Made by a program: the position numbers and the translations under genes. A model generated the notes under the pieces. That model was not told the DNA's origin. It worked only from the letters and a program-made list of their open reading frames with translations, and did no database searches. This document shows positions 22,111 to 34,197 of a stretch of DNA of 64,000 nt, piece after piece. This DNA comes from Gibbula magus. Lineage: Eukaryota > Mollusca > Gastropoda > Trochida > Trochidae. The stretch covers positions 57,652,989 to 57,716,988 of the forward strand of contig OW388297.1 of assembly GCA_936450465.1 (NCBI GenBank), given 5' to 3'. The stretch's first letter is position 1; each line of letters opens with the position of its first letter.

Positions 22111-25100
22111 TTATCTTAACAAAATCTAATTATTTTAGAATTACCGCTAACAATTTTATTTAAAAGTATGTCAACCTCTCGTTTGAGAGACCATCTCACA
22201 AGAGCACAGAAGTTTAATTAATAGCAGCTTGAAATCCCAAACAGATATCCCTATAATACTTAAGTAATCTATTTCTTGTATTCCAGCCTGGTTCAATAAC
22301 AACGTAAACATTTAAATATTTAAATACTCAATCTATATTGCAATTGGTGACTCAACCATCGAACGTAACAAAAACACCCATCACAATTTATGGTAGAGGA
22401 GAGGAGTGAGGATGAATGGACAAACGGAACGACAAATGAACATAACTCATTCAAATCCCCCTTCCAATAGTGATGAAGGGAACTCAGAGAGTGATTCTGG
22501 CCTGGTAGTTCACACACTGCATCCATCATGTGAGTATAAGCACTTGAATATATCATTTAGGATCATGACCTGGCTATTGCATAAACACACTCAGTTGGTA
22601 TCACAGCTGCCGAACAGGGAAGATTTATGATATCATAGAGAAATGTCAGCGCTACCCATCAGACTAGATGCTATGAATTGTAAATCAAACATCCACTTGT
22701 TACCCTGCAGGTTATAAAGCATTAACCTCCTCACTGCCAACATATACCAGCTGCACCATGTGTTGGTCTGTGACAGGGATATATGCTTAGTCTGTTGGAT
22801 TTAATATTTAACTGCTTGAATACACTGTAAATACCATGCATTTGTGAAATGAGGTTAATTTCCCTCTTATGATTATGACAGTCGAGCAGGTGACAGTAGT
22901 TTGATACAATGATATAAATATATATGTAATTTCTTTGTAATATAATTATTCATAGACAACACTTTAATTGATATGATATGCATCATGATGTGAATATTTG
23001 ATACTGCACATACCACTATGATAATGTTCACAATAAGATGTATGCCAAAATAGTGACAATAAAAACTTTTAAAAAATAAAATTTAAAATAGACTGCTTTC
23101 AATTGACTGCATAATAAAATGCCAAAAATGTATAACCAAACTTAGGTATTTAATACATCCTAGTTTTTCCATATATTTCATTCCACTTTCTCAAATAAAA
23201 CCTAAGCAAGCGGTACATTGCCGTTGACACAAGACTGAAACCTGAGCCGTGTTATTGTGTGTTCCCACTCAACCATGAAAACAAGTACACCGTATGAGTA
23301 AGGTAGACTGTATCAGTTTCTCGACATATTTCTCTCTTGCTCACTCCCCTTAACCTGTCACGCTTGATTTTAAAAAGCAAGTCGTATTTCTGCCTGGTAA
23401 TGAACCAAAAACCTGACCTCCAATCAAATTTTATTTTTTACGAATGAGATTTTAAATTCCTATTTCTTAGATACCAAAAGCTCCTCTCATTCTTCTGAAT
23501 GATTATTTGCCCTATGATAAGGGATGAGCATGTCTACATTACAAATCTTCGCCAAATCCTAATTTCATTGAGACTCCTTTTCAGTGACATAAATATTTTT
23601 TCAGACATTAAAACTTTTAAAACTCTCACCTAAAATCTTTTGAAATTGACTCGAAAATGAGAAATTAATTGTAAAGGCTATTTGAAGGACTTTTCACTAA
23701 GTCTATTGCTTTGCATTCGGGATGGTTGTCAACTGAAAAGTCAATGTTGCTAGGTGTCTTCACAAAATATCTCATTTTTAGTTATTCAACATTATTTTTA
23801 CCACAAAAATATTTTCAAGACAAGAAAGCAGTCTATCGGTTAACAAGAAACCCTGCTGCCCAGGTCTGCAAGGACAGTAGAATTCCTCCAGCCAAGCCTT
23901 CATAGAGAGTACTCCATCATGTCCTATTGTCCTTATTAGACTTGCTAAATAACACTTTTATTAATCAAAAGAAATATTCTTGTATGCTTTTTCTTTAAAA
24001 TTCACATATCAGCTGTCATTGAATAATGCTACTTCATGAATCAAATTTAGTTTTTTAATGATATAAAAAAAATTACCGGTACATTTCAACGATTGCCATG
24101 GAATCCAGAATCTGTACAAATTTACCTTTTGTGTTGCTGCCATTTCGCATGTCAAAGACTAAGAGATATGTTATAAATAAAGAATGTTGTAAACATGTTC
24201 GAGGCTGATGACAGAGAGATTGAGCTCCCTTATGTATACAGGAAATAGGACGGGGTCGTCACAGTGCGTAACGTTTTTCTAAAGGCCTATATAATGCTGT
24301 AACAATTGCACATTTTTTAAAACATGCTAAGGGCACTTGAAGCTCATCCTCCCTTGAAATGATTTATTAGCAGTTGTGCGGAGAACAGCATCCCATTATA
24401 ACAGATTTGGTGATAAAGTACACAATTTTATTATTGGTAGTAAGTAAACTTACATAGAGAGGGTCTTTTTGGATGGGTTTAACTGGGTATGATGGTAGTA
24501 AATTCTTAATAATCAGTGTTGTTCCTAGGTGATCTGCTAAGGGTGTCATGATGGTAGAAAATCTTAATATGATGGTAGAAAGTTCTTAATATTCAGAAAT
24601 ATTGATTTATTAAAGATAAATTGGTTGTTGGATAATAGATTTGACGTACCCAGTTTAAACTGAATTGTTCAGTAACAGAAGCAAGATACCAAATATTCTA
24701 GCACCATCTATTTAACGTAAACTGTTTGAATTCACTTTTTAAAATAAAATTCATACTAACAATTTATGGATATCATGTCCACCTTGAACAATTCCAAACA
24801 TAGATCAATAACCATTTTACATTTGAAATATTGAAATTATACCTCTTTGCAAGTTATTCATTTTGTCCAAGTTGACCATTATTTGTAACAACTACTATTC
24901 GCGTAGGATGGTGATCTGATAACCAGTGCAGTTCGTTAACAAATGTATTATATAAATATATATATATATATAATAAACAAACACAAAGAACCATTCAAGA
25001 CCTGAATATTATTTACTTCATAACCTATCAGGGGTGATTCACATTTTGAACGTGGTCATCTCAAGGTGCTGACCTCATCTTAATAATATGATATGTTGTG

Positions 25101-26613
25101 AGGATTACAGTATCTATATAATTGATTGTTCTATTAGCATGGGGTGTTCCTTGACACTCTGGGACAGATAGTTGACTCAATATTGGTTGCTCTCATGCAA
25201 CCACTTACAGCTGCTGATTAATCAAAGCCAAATGAGACGGCAGAATGAGTGAGTGAGTGAGTATTGCAGCGGCGATGAGACGGCAGAGAAAGACTGATTC
25301 TTTCAGCATGCAAAGGGTTAAACAGGAACTGATTCCTTGAACAAATTTGCAGAAGGGCCTAATTGAATATTACCCTACTGAAGATATACATAGACAAGAC
25401 CCAATTTTACAATTGTGATAAGTGAATCATGACTACAGGTGTGTGCATCCGTCTGTCGACTGAGGTCAGTGACCTCGCAGATACTAGTAGCTACGATCCT
25501 TTTCAAGCTGTATAATCATAGTAAGTAACATGATGGGAATATTTGGGAACGTAAAGATTGTATAGGTTGCCATTCTGGGAAAATTAAATATGCTCATTCT
25601 GTTAAATGATAATTAAACTCAATCATGTTGATAGGTGATAGTTTTTTTCATAATAATTATCCAGAGAAAATTTACCTAAGTAAGAAATAAAAAATGATTT
25701 GACAGGTTACAAAAATGAAATCACAAAGAATTAACTACTGACATGACAACAACTTTATAGTGTGTGATAATGCCTCGTCTTCACATCATTATATTATATC
25801 TCTTGACACACAAAAGTACTACTAAAAGGATTTCCCAATCGTCTCATTACTAGGGAAATGAATTTGACACAGAAATATCCTTTAACAATGTACATAATTG
25901 GTTGACATCTATTTCTAGTGAAGACTTTCACATTTCTTCCGTGCTTGTGTACTCAAAGTGGTGAATTTATTACTTTTTTCATTTCATCGAAAATAACAAT
26001 GATGTTACAGATAATTCCCAAATTGTCAGCCTCGTGGGTAGAGTACAAAAACAACTTTTCTCTCTAGACATTTTGATAGAATAAAACAATTCTAATATTA
26101 AACTGACAAGATCGATGTCATCAATTACTTTCAGCCACTTTAAATTTGGTTAAAAGAATTATTTGTAAATGTTAAAAAATACAAATTTAGACAAATCTGA
26201 CAAGTTGATTTGTCTTAAGCCAAAATCTCATAATGGATTTATTACATTATCTGTTGATTCATTGCAGCAACTTTAACCAACATTTGAAATCATCATCCAT
26301 CAAGAAAGTCAATGATCATTGTGGTTAGGATTCACACCCAAAACTATCTTATCTAATGAATGTTAAATAATCGAAAATACATTTCCTTAAACTCATATTC
26401 ATCAACAGATATCTTAAAATTTCAATTGATGTAATTGTTGAAAATAAGTTGTAGAAATCTATTTTGTTGTGTAAGGCAGATTTTATCAAAAAAACATGGT
26501 TGACGGGATAGTGATCAACTTTGATTGGCCCTGAGTGGACAGATCATGTATATGCTGCAAACCTTGGTGATAACAGACTAGCTAAAGATTTGGGCTGAAG
26601 GACTTTTTTATCA
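22111..26613. other. Long unassigned AT-rich stretch
   Basis: No gene recognised. Minor features: a motif (TGATGGTAGAAAATCTTAAT type) repeated about three times at 24488-24592, a (TA)n run at about 24952-24972 and a (GAGT)n run at 25246-25262. All open frames are under 80 codons and lack domains. Confidence 0.4.
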
Positions 26614-26837
26614 TGAGGTGAGATTTAAAGCCGCTTTCAAGACATTTCACTTATATCACTGCTAGTATTATTGCAGGTAGAAAGCCTGTAAAACCATTGT
26701 GGCTATGCGGTGCAGTGAAACTTGAGAGCATCGGCCGGAACTAACAAACCATGAGTGGTAATGGGCTGAAACGAAGCACAGCATAGCACCCAAACCTTAT
26801 TGCCCTTAGAACATTTCTCTACATCAGAATCTGTGCC
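26614..26837 (-). mobile_element. SINE copy, 5'-truncated and diverged
   Basis: Tail to body of the main family (GAGGTGAGATTTAAAGCCGC, TATTATTGCAGGTAGAAAGC, CACCCAAACCTTATTGCC), stopping at the TTTCTCTACATCAG block. It is directly followed by a pearl-like right end. Confidence 0.8.
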
Positions 26838-26872
26838 GATCACCATCTGTGCTTTCAGGCCTGGTGAGCTTG
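26836..26872 (+). mobile_element. Right-end remnant of a pearl-like element
   Basis: CACCATCTGTGCTTTCAGGC followed by CTGGTGAGCTT resembles the terminal block of the element at 13204-15150. Short and isolated. Confidence 0.4.
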
Positions 26873-26934
26873 AAATGTAGAAATTATATTTTTGAAAATA
26901 AAATAAACCAGCAGATTTTATTTTCATCAACTGA

Positions 26935-27243
26935 GGTGAGGTGAGGTGAGTTAGGGTTTAATGCCGCTTTCAAGAGTATTTCACTTATATCGCGGCTGCT
27001 AGTATTATGGCAGGAAGAAAGCCCGCAACGCCATGTGGCTATGCACTGCGGTGAAACCTGCGAGCAGCGGCTGGAACTAGCGAGTGGTACTACGCTGAAA
27101 TTCAGTGTAGCATTGCACCCAAACCTTACTGCGTGTAGAACAGTTCTCTACTGCAGACAAAGTTGTCATGTCCCTGGCGGGATTCGAACCCTGGACCTCT
27201 TGATCCGAAGCCGAACACGCTAACCACTGCGCTATCCCGCCCC
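26935..27243 (-). mobile_element. Full-length SINE with target-site duplication
   Basis: Well-preserved copy. Read on the minus strand it has the head GGGGCGGGATAGCGCAGTGG, box B GGTTCGAATCCCGCC, the full body and a (TCACC) tail. It is flanked by exact 12-bp duplications TTCATCAACTGA at 26923-26934 and 27244-27255. Intact flanking repeats and few changes mark it as one of the younger insertions. Confidence 0.95.
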
Positions 27244-27568
27244 TTCATCAACTGAACAATCAAACTTGTCACTATAATCAGCTTAATAGTCTAGAAGTTG
27301 AACTGCCTGGTGCCAAACCATTGTCAATGGTCAACTTACAGGAACTACAGCTGGTTATTACCTACGAAGGCAATCATATCGGGCTTCATATTTTTCCTAC
27401 AATGCCCTAGGGCAAAATATTACTTTGTCATGGTGATGTGATGTCAAAAACAATGCTATGACGTCACGCTTCGTTTATGATGTTGCATTGTGAATGTGCG
27501 ACGACATGTTGTCAGTCTATGGTCGAAAGTGGATTTTAGCATGTTTTCATCAATTTCACGACTTTGGT

Positions 27569-27697
27569 AATAAACAGAATATCATATTCGTGTCTATGCC
27601 ATACTATGTTTACGACACTCGTGACTGAAATATCAATATATCCCACTCGCGGCGTGAACATAGTATGACATAGATACTACTTTAATATCCTCTATTT
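27569..27697. repeat. Palindromic (hairpin) element
   Basis: Imperfect arms of about 44 bp (left TCTATGCCATACTATGTTTA, right TGAACATAGTATGACATAGA) around a loop of about 41 bp rich in CACTCG motifs. A TGACGTCA palindrome lies about 100 bp upstream, at about 27460. Its outer right end (AATATCCTCTATTTT) resembles that of the 15247-15385 element. Confidence 0.65.
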
Positions 27698-29040
27698 TAC
27701 AACAAGGATTATACTGTATGGCCACTGGCTGTCCAACAATATTTGTTCAAGTTTATTCAGGTATGTTAAACTGCTATGCTGTGTGTAGGAGAGACGAGCT
27801 GCTGAGCACGATATAAAATTCACTGTTAAATATGACCTACAAGTACATATTGTTGATGTAACAAGAGCGGACTGCCACTTTGAATATTATTAAACAAGAA
27901 TCAACTAATACACCTTTGGTTTTTGTTTTAACTTGTTGAATGGAATGTAAACATATTGTATATATGTTTCAATAAAAATATCATTTTTTATATTATGAAT
28001 CTGATATCTCCGAAATATTTTACAATTTATGAGGACTAGGTATTTAATTTCCTTCCTTTTATTAAGTTTTATTAAAGAGATATTCTCAGACAGTCAACAC
28101 ACACAGATACTCATAACAAGATTCATGCACGGCATATCATTTAATTGCTATTGAAAGCAAACATAATTTACACTGACTAATTTCTCATCGACTTGCAACA
28201 AGGCTGTGCATTGATATTAATAAAAACTGCATGTGTTTTCATCCATATATCAAATGTCACCACACATGAATAATCAATATTAATATTCATAAGAGGAAAA
28301 CTAATACGGAAATTCATCAAGCCAATAAACCCATATAGGAAATATCCAGTTTTACGATAGACACTTCAATTGTCAAATGAAGGAAACACCGTCATCCACT
28401 GACAGCGCGATATAAACAAGGTTTAGCGATGTCACTCATTCTGTTGCAGAAATACCACTTGATTCACTCAACTTCAGGCATACCGAGCTTGTTTGACTCG
28501 GAGAACAGCGGTGTGCGCTGAATAACATTATACATGTACATACAACTTTGAAAAAGGGTCAGAAATCAAATCCAGCAGGTGGCATTTTGGAGTTTGAAGA
28601 GTATATAATGAGCGAGATAAGTGTTAACACAAGCATCTCAAGATGTACACATAATTCACTGTTATAAAGAAGTTGTTAATCCATATAACTTGTCCTTCAT
28701 CTCACCATCTTTTAGTATATACTTTTCTAAAATGATATATAACAATAGTTAGTATTTTATCAGACTTATTCACCCGTAGACTAAATTTCAAGTGGCAACT
28801 TGAACCAATGATCCATGGCTAGTACAGGACTGTAAATATATATATACTGGACAAAATAATATAGAGATATTATGATTGATATTTATCAGAGAGTGGATGA
28901 AGGAATAGATCATTACTTATGATTTCATAATTTACAAATATCCTCAACATTTTTGTTCAGTACAAGGCTAAGTTTAAAGCGGCAACATGAACCAATGATC
29001 TAATGTTGGCTCTGCACTGCAATTATATAGTTGGTAACAT
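27698..29040. other. Unassigned AT-rich stretch
   Basis: No element end or gene recognised. Two related segments, GAACCAATGATC followed by GGCTAGTAC or TAATGTTGGCT, occur at about 28802 and 28989. Confidence 0.4.
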
Positions 29041-29172
29041 TACCGTATATTACTTTATTATGTGAGCTGGTTTTTCGAGCGATCTGATTGGTCGAAAGGT
29101 GATCACGTGACCGTCGACAGAAAAGCATATTGACTCCAACCCGAGTCCGACCAAAAGCCGTATTGACTTGAG

Positions 29173-29273
29173 TGACGTCAAACGATTGTTGCATGACGTC
29201 AAACGATTGTTGCATGACGTCAAACGATTGTTGCATGACGTCATACTATTGTAATCATGACGTCATGACGTCA
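29173..29273. promoter_or_regulatory. Cluster of six TGACGTCA palindromes
   Basis: Exact TGACGTCA at 29173-29180, 29194-29201, 29215-29222, 29236-29243, 29258-29265 and 29266-29273. The first four are spaced 21 bp apart, in repeats that carry AACGATTGTTGCA. TGACGTCA is the consensus cAMP-response element bound by CREB/ATF bZIP dimers. 21 bp is about two helical turns, so bound dimers would face the same side. No gene is adjacent, so function is unproven. It lies upstream of a hairpin element and may belong to it. Confidence 0.6.
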
Positions 29274-29367
29274 TGTGACCGTAGCCCAAGCTGTACAAAC
29301 CAAATTGCATTTTGGTTGTATTTCATTGTTTTTTTCTTTCGTTTCTGTATTGAATACATAATAAAAT

Positions 29368-29507
29368 AATTATGGACTGATGAATTCGGTCAATACCTGT
29401 TTTTATGGACCCGAGAAAACAATATTGACCGCGGACTTCGTCCTTGGTCAATATTGTTTTCTCGGGTCCATAAAAACAGGTATAGACCTCATCACCAGTC
29501 TATAATT
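29368..29507. repeat. Long palindromic (hairpin) element
   Basis: The centre GCGGACTTCGTCC (29431-29443) is flanked by arms of about 63 bp. The inner 35 bp, from CCTGTTTTTATGG to AATATTGACC, are exact reverse complements. The outer arms are imperfect (AATTATGGACTGATGA on the left, CACCAGTCTATAATT on the right). The end motif CTATAATTG is shared with 8254-8404. Confidence 0.88.
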
Positions 29508-30679
29508 GTATAGTGTTGGTAACATTGCATACGGTAATTTCAACGCAGTATACATTACTCCCTAACCTGTCAGGAAAGATCTAAATTGTATGTTTGTACA
29601 CTTAAGTAAAGAGGAATAAATCATGCCTGATCATCTACGCAGTCAGAGTCTTAAATTAAACTTAGATCACAATAAAATTATATAATGTGGTACCTTGTTT
29701 TGAAGATAGCGTTTCGAAACTTTAATGTGTCAATGTAAAATCTCATAAATTTGGAATGCCATTTCACAATTTACTTTTATAACTTGAAATATGCAGACTT
29801 AAAGTGTCACCCTGATTTTCAGATGGATATAAGCCCTTATGCTAACACAGAATCAAACACTGCGTCATTAAGTGGGTTGAACAAGGTGCAAATTCAGAAA
29901 AGATTTCTAGTTTTATGTCACTTCTTTGAAGGTCATATATTCTAAAATTCATTTGATATATCATCTTCCCTTACACAGATATGTCATTCTATAATCATGC
30001 ATAACAGATGAAACACATTGACTCTTAAAAGCTTTTTTGAATCATTTATATCCAGGCTAAAACTTGTAATTTTATACACCTGAAGATAACTGCACCATCA
30101 CCGTCGACAATCTTCAGTCTTCTAGTACTACAGGGTTCTCTTTATTCACTGCCGACTCGTGTTTGACGACCAATTATAGTCATGTGACCCGATAGGCCAA
30201 CCATTTTAAGTGCACCCTGTTGGACAAACATGGAAGGTAAACAAATTGTAAAATGTCTCCTACGAAGGTGAAGGTCACTGACGGTTCAGAAAAACCTGAA
30301 TGACGGAGCCTGTTGTACGCTTGAAGTACAAGCCTTTCTGTTATGGTCGGACATAAAGTTTCACACTGTTGTGTGAAATCCTTTTCATTTCAAATTCAAT
30401 TTAACTCTTAACCTATTCTAACTTTTAGAATAAATAATGATTCAGTGCGACAGGTTCACATGTACTTCTAACAGAAATACACAATATATGTAACAATAAC
30501 ATTCCACTTGGAGCGGTGGCTTATCTGCATGAACATGGTTCATTTTATTCATATTTTACTGCAAGTAGTTTTGCAGACTATACCAACATCAAAGTGTAAT
30601 TGCTGCCAAATCGCTACATTACAGTACTGATGATGTTTGCTGATACTTTCTAAAAGTTTATATTGACAGAGATTAATAA
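29508..30679. other. Unassigned AT-rich stretch
   Basis: No repeat or gene recognised. Confidence 0.4.
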
Positions 30680-30804
30680 CAGGGGCGGATCCAGGAATTT
30701 TGAAAGGGGGGGGGGGGGGGGTGGGGGGTTTACAATGTTTTCCCCCATACCTGCCAATTCGAAAAAAATTGAATTACTTGTCCCCCCCCCTGGATTCGCC
30801 ACTG
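30680..30804. mobile_element. Short TIR element with poly-G interior
   Basis: Terminal inverted repeats CAGGGGCGGATCCAGG and CCTGGATTCGCCACTG enclose a G-run (about 30705-30728) and a C-run (about 30782-30790), so much of the element can pair with itself. This resembles widespread hAT-type MITEs (from memory). An 8-bp target duplication is not clear. A second member lies at 43782-43907. A minus-strand 69-codon frame over it is an artefact of the runs. Confidence 0.7.
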
Positions 30805-30984
30805 AATAAAACAACAAAATAAGCCCTACAGATGAAAAACCCATGGAACAAAGTAACAACCTTGTCTCACTTTTAATTGTGCTCTGCCTTTAACCCTCCC
30901 CTGGCTACAGGTAGATAAAGTTGCCCAATATGATACTCCACCAAGTGTCCTCCCATCATATCTTTTTTGGAGATCTACCTAAAT

Positions 30985-31345
30985 TATATTCAATCTGTCT
31001 AGTCCCTTGGTCCTATAACCTTCCTAAGTCATGTCCTCATGGTCCTCAAACTATCCCAAGTCTACCCTTCTGAATCTGAACTGACACTTCATTTAGGGAG
31101 TAATTTATCAAATGTCCTCCAAATTAATCTTTTGTCTAGTCCCTTGGTCCTATAACCTTCCGAAGTCCCGTCCTCAATGTCCTCATATATCCTCCAATGT
31201 TGTTGCCTTCTCTCAACAAATACTTATGTCAAATTAACAAAACTGAACTGACACTTAATTTGATTTATCTAATGTCCTCCAAATTAATTTTTTCATGGAC
31301 TATAAGTAAGTCCCTTCGTCCTGCCATCAATGTCCCCAAATTATC
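30985..31345. repeat. Degenerate tandem repeat, pyrimidine-biased
   Basis: GTCTAGTCCCTTGGTCCTAT with AACCTTCC-AAGTC occurs at about 30996 and 31134. AACTGACACTT followed by AATGTCCTCCAAATTAAT occurs at about 31079 and 31246. These are two to three diverged copies of a unit of about 140-165 bp. The open frame at 31197-31505 rests on it and is not a convincing gene. Confidence 0.65.
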
Positions 31346-32394
31346 CCCCATGTCCTATGCCCTATCTCTTCTCCGACCACTCTCCTCCAACCACCACAAT
31401 GGCCTATCATACAGAGTAGAGCTGACATTTCGCAGCTATGTGAGTGAAGTGCAGGACCGGTTCTCACATCCTAATCTCACTTTTTGTCACTACCGCCTCA
31501 TCTGAGCATCTACACTGAAAACATACACTCGTGTTCAGGTAGAAGTTATCTTTGTCACATGATTTCAAAGTACGCATTTGTCACATGTCTGCCTTGTTTT
31601 GTCTGTGAACAGATATCACATAATATTTTAAAACATGGTGCACTTATTTTTTAAATTCATATTTTTTCATGAAGAGAAGGTGGAATTTCTTTAAACAGAG
31701 TTTTCTACGGTGAAAATATTTAAAACATTATATTGAAAAAGTTAAGTTAATTTCGTAGTTATTTTTCTCAGTTCTTTTCTCTTTTCATGTACATACAAAA
31801 CATTTTAAATTGTCTTTTCATATTCCTTTTCCAATCATGTTCATCATGTTAACAAGATTAGTTTATACAGTTTATACAGTTCCAATTTGTAGATTTTCCA
31901 TAGTATTCTTGCAATAGTTTTCATTGATCCATAAAAATGTGTCATATAACATCTGAGAATTCAAAGCATAATTATTGATACGGATAAATAGATCCATGTT
32001 CAAGCATGTAAGGTGTTAACTAGAATTTATCCCCAAATTTCTAACCTCTGACGAAGAATTGTGATATAACAGTAACACTTCAAGCATGTATATAGCTCAT
32101 AGGCGTTAAGTACTTACATCACCTAAATATATTTCTAATCTGCACACTGTGTAAACGAGTTGGTGATAATTGGGCCTGACTGTTAACACACAGATCAATA
32201 CTTGACTTACATACAGGCGGGAATGGTTTCTGAGTTTAGAAAGTAGGGCGATGGAAGGGGGTACACTAAAATCTATGAAGTTGATTAAATTCTCTTATGT
32301 CAGACAGAATGAGTCTATCCTAAGCTGCATCAGGTTCAATGATTTTGATGTTGTTGAACGTCTGCTTCCACTCGGTGAGTGATTTCGCCGACGT
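31346..32394. other. Unassigned stretch
   Basis: AT-rich, with no gene or element recognised. Confidence 0.4.
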
Positions 32395-32692
32395 AAAATT
32401 TTTTGAGTATTTCACTTTCACTTCAATCACGGCTGCTAGTACCACTGCAAGGAGAAAGCCAGCAACGCCATGGTGGTTACGCATTGCAGTGAAACCTGCG
32501 AGCATCGGCTTAAACTAGTGAACCATGGGTGGTACTGTACTGAAATTCAGTGTAGAACTGTACCCAAACCTTACTGCGTGTAGAACAGTTCTCTGCAGCA
32601 GACATAGTTGCCGTGCCCCTGGCGGTATTCGAACACCAGACCTCTTGATCCTAAGGTGAAATCGCTTACCACTGCGTTATCCCGTCCCTTAT
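32395..32692 (-). mobile_element. Nearly full-length SINE lacking its tail
   Basis: Starts abruptly at TTTTTTGAGTATTTCACTTT and keeps the whole body plus the tRNA-like head (box B mutated to GTTCGAATACC; CGCAGTGGTAAGCG near box A). The usual AACGCCGC block and TCACC tail are absent, so the 3' end was deleted or replaced. Confidence 0.85.
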
Positions 32693-33604
32693 GATTTTGA
32701 AAGAGCAACATTTAAAATGAATATTCAACTAATATAATGCACAATATATTAAAGTGAGCTCTCCCCTCTCCGTTAGTCTTAGCCTCAGAGTCTGAAAAAG
32801 TATTATTTGTGAAATATAATCATTTTATTAAAACTTTAAAAGGATCCTATGAGAAATGGGAAATTCTGAAAATCCAATTTCGCATAGAATCTTTTTCAAT
32901 ATTTAATAAAATACTTGTTTTCAGCGTCAGTGTTGAACTATATCTCCCTCGACTCAAACTCTTAAATTTTCTTTCATTATTATTAAGAAAATGTCCATTA
33001 TCATCTTGGTACCACCTAAAAATTACCCTTAAATATGTTCTCTGTATACAGGTATTCAGGTGCTCGTAAATCTAACAGTTTATTTATATATAATCAATAA
33101 CAGGCTCATAAATATATAACATGATGTTGTTGTATTATACAGGAAGTCAATTGGTGATCGGAAGATTACTTCATTATTTATAAATATATCATTTCAAAAT
33201 TTTAAATAAATAATCTGATTCTTATTCTCAAATTATATTCACTCTATTGATATGATTTTTAAAATTCTATTATTAAAACAAAAAGTAAAACAATGGGAGA
33301 AAAGGCAGCAATAAGACCAAAAACATTATGAAGACATGGGTCGGAATTAAGTACCTTATCTGAATTAAATATGATGTAAACATCATTACACAACTGAACA
33401 GTGTAAAAATAATTTTTTAAACATCTACAGAAATCAACATACAATAAGAAGGACATGTCACCTGACACGCAGAGAGGTTTTAAATGAATATGTAGTACAA
33501 GACAAGAAATGAGTCACGCTTACTGTAACAATATACATGTACCTACAACACTCTCTTCTCTCACCTGTTAACAGCTTCTAGTTTTCTTAGTGCTTTGTAT
33601 GTTA
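32693..33604. other. Unassigned AT-rich stretch
   Basis: Short open frames only, no repeats recognised. Confidence 0.4.
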
Positions 33605-34197
33605 ATTTGATGGCATATATGCATGAATGGGAACATCCATATAATTTTATTTTCACGAAAAATACCTGAACCCTACTTTCCATTTAATGAACTCACTGAA
33701 AGAGAACAAACACTATTGCAATATTTATCTTTATACTCTGTCTGCTGCAGTTTATATAAGCTGCTTAACGTTTTCAGCATCCAAATTTACCTCTCGCACT
33801 GAAGAGTTCCATACCACTGTCGATTTATACATTGCACCTTTTTCTTTCAATTCGCATAACCGTTTTCTATGAGATGTTTTACCCTCTTACATAACAATAT
33901 ACTGTATTAACTTTAATAAATAAATAGCAAATTTCAGTAAACAAAATGTGAAAAACGTGCTACAGTGCCTTTAACAGGTACTGTTGTTTTTTTTATACAG
34001 CTTATTGCTTAAAAGAGTAATTTGATGGCCATTAATAATGCATGAATGGGAGTATCCATCAAATTTTTTCACGAAAAATACCTCTGTCCATTTAATGAAC
34101 TCACTGAAAGAGAACAAACAGTATTGCAACATTTATCTTTAATCCTCTGTCTGCTGCAGTCTTTATAAGCTGCTTAACGTTTCCAGCATTCAAGTTG
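33605..34197. repeat. Duplicated segment of about 180 bp around a unique insert
   Basis: 33605-33785 and 34020-34197 share GCATGAATGGGA, TTTCACGAAAAATACCT, TTTAATGAACTCACTGAAAG, AGAGAACAAAC and CTGTCTGCTGCAGT in the same order and orientation, with modest divergence. The segment between them ends in GTAGCACG-type sequence (inverted) and CCTTTAACAGG. It may therefore contain an inverted TTAA-flanked repeat related to 18774-19263. Confidence 0.7.

Noticed and set aside
27180..27243. tRNA gene
   Set aside because: The pol III boxes belong to the SINE head. A proper acceptor stem and anticodon arm could not be formed, and the SINE body follows.
30650..30859. 69-codon proline-rich protein
   Set aside because: The proline run is the translated C/G tract of a TIR element.
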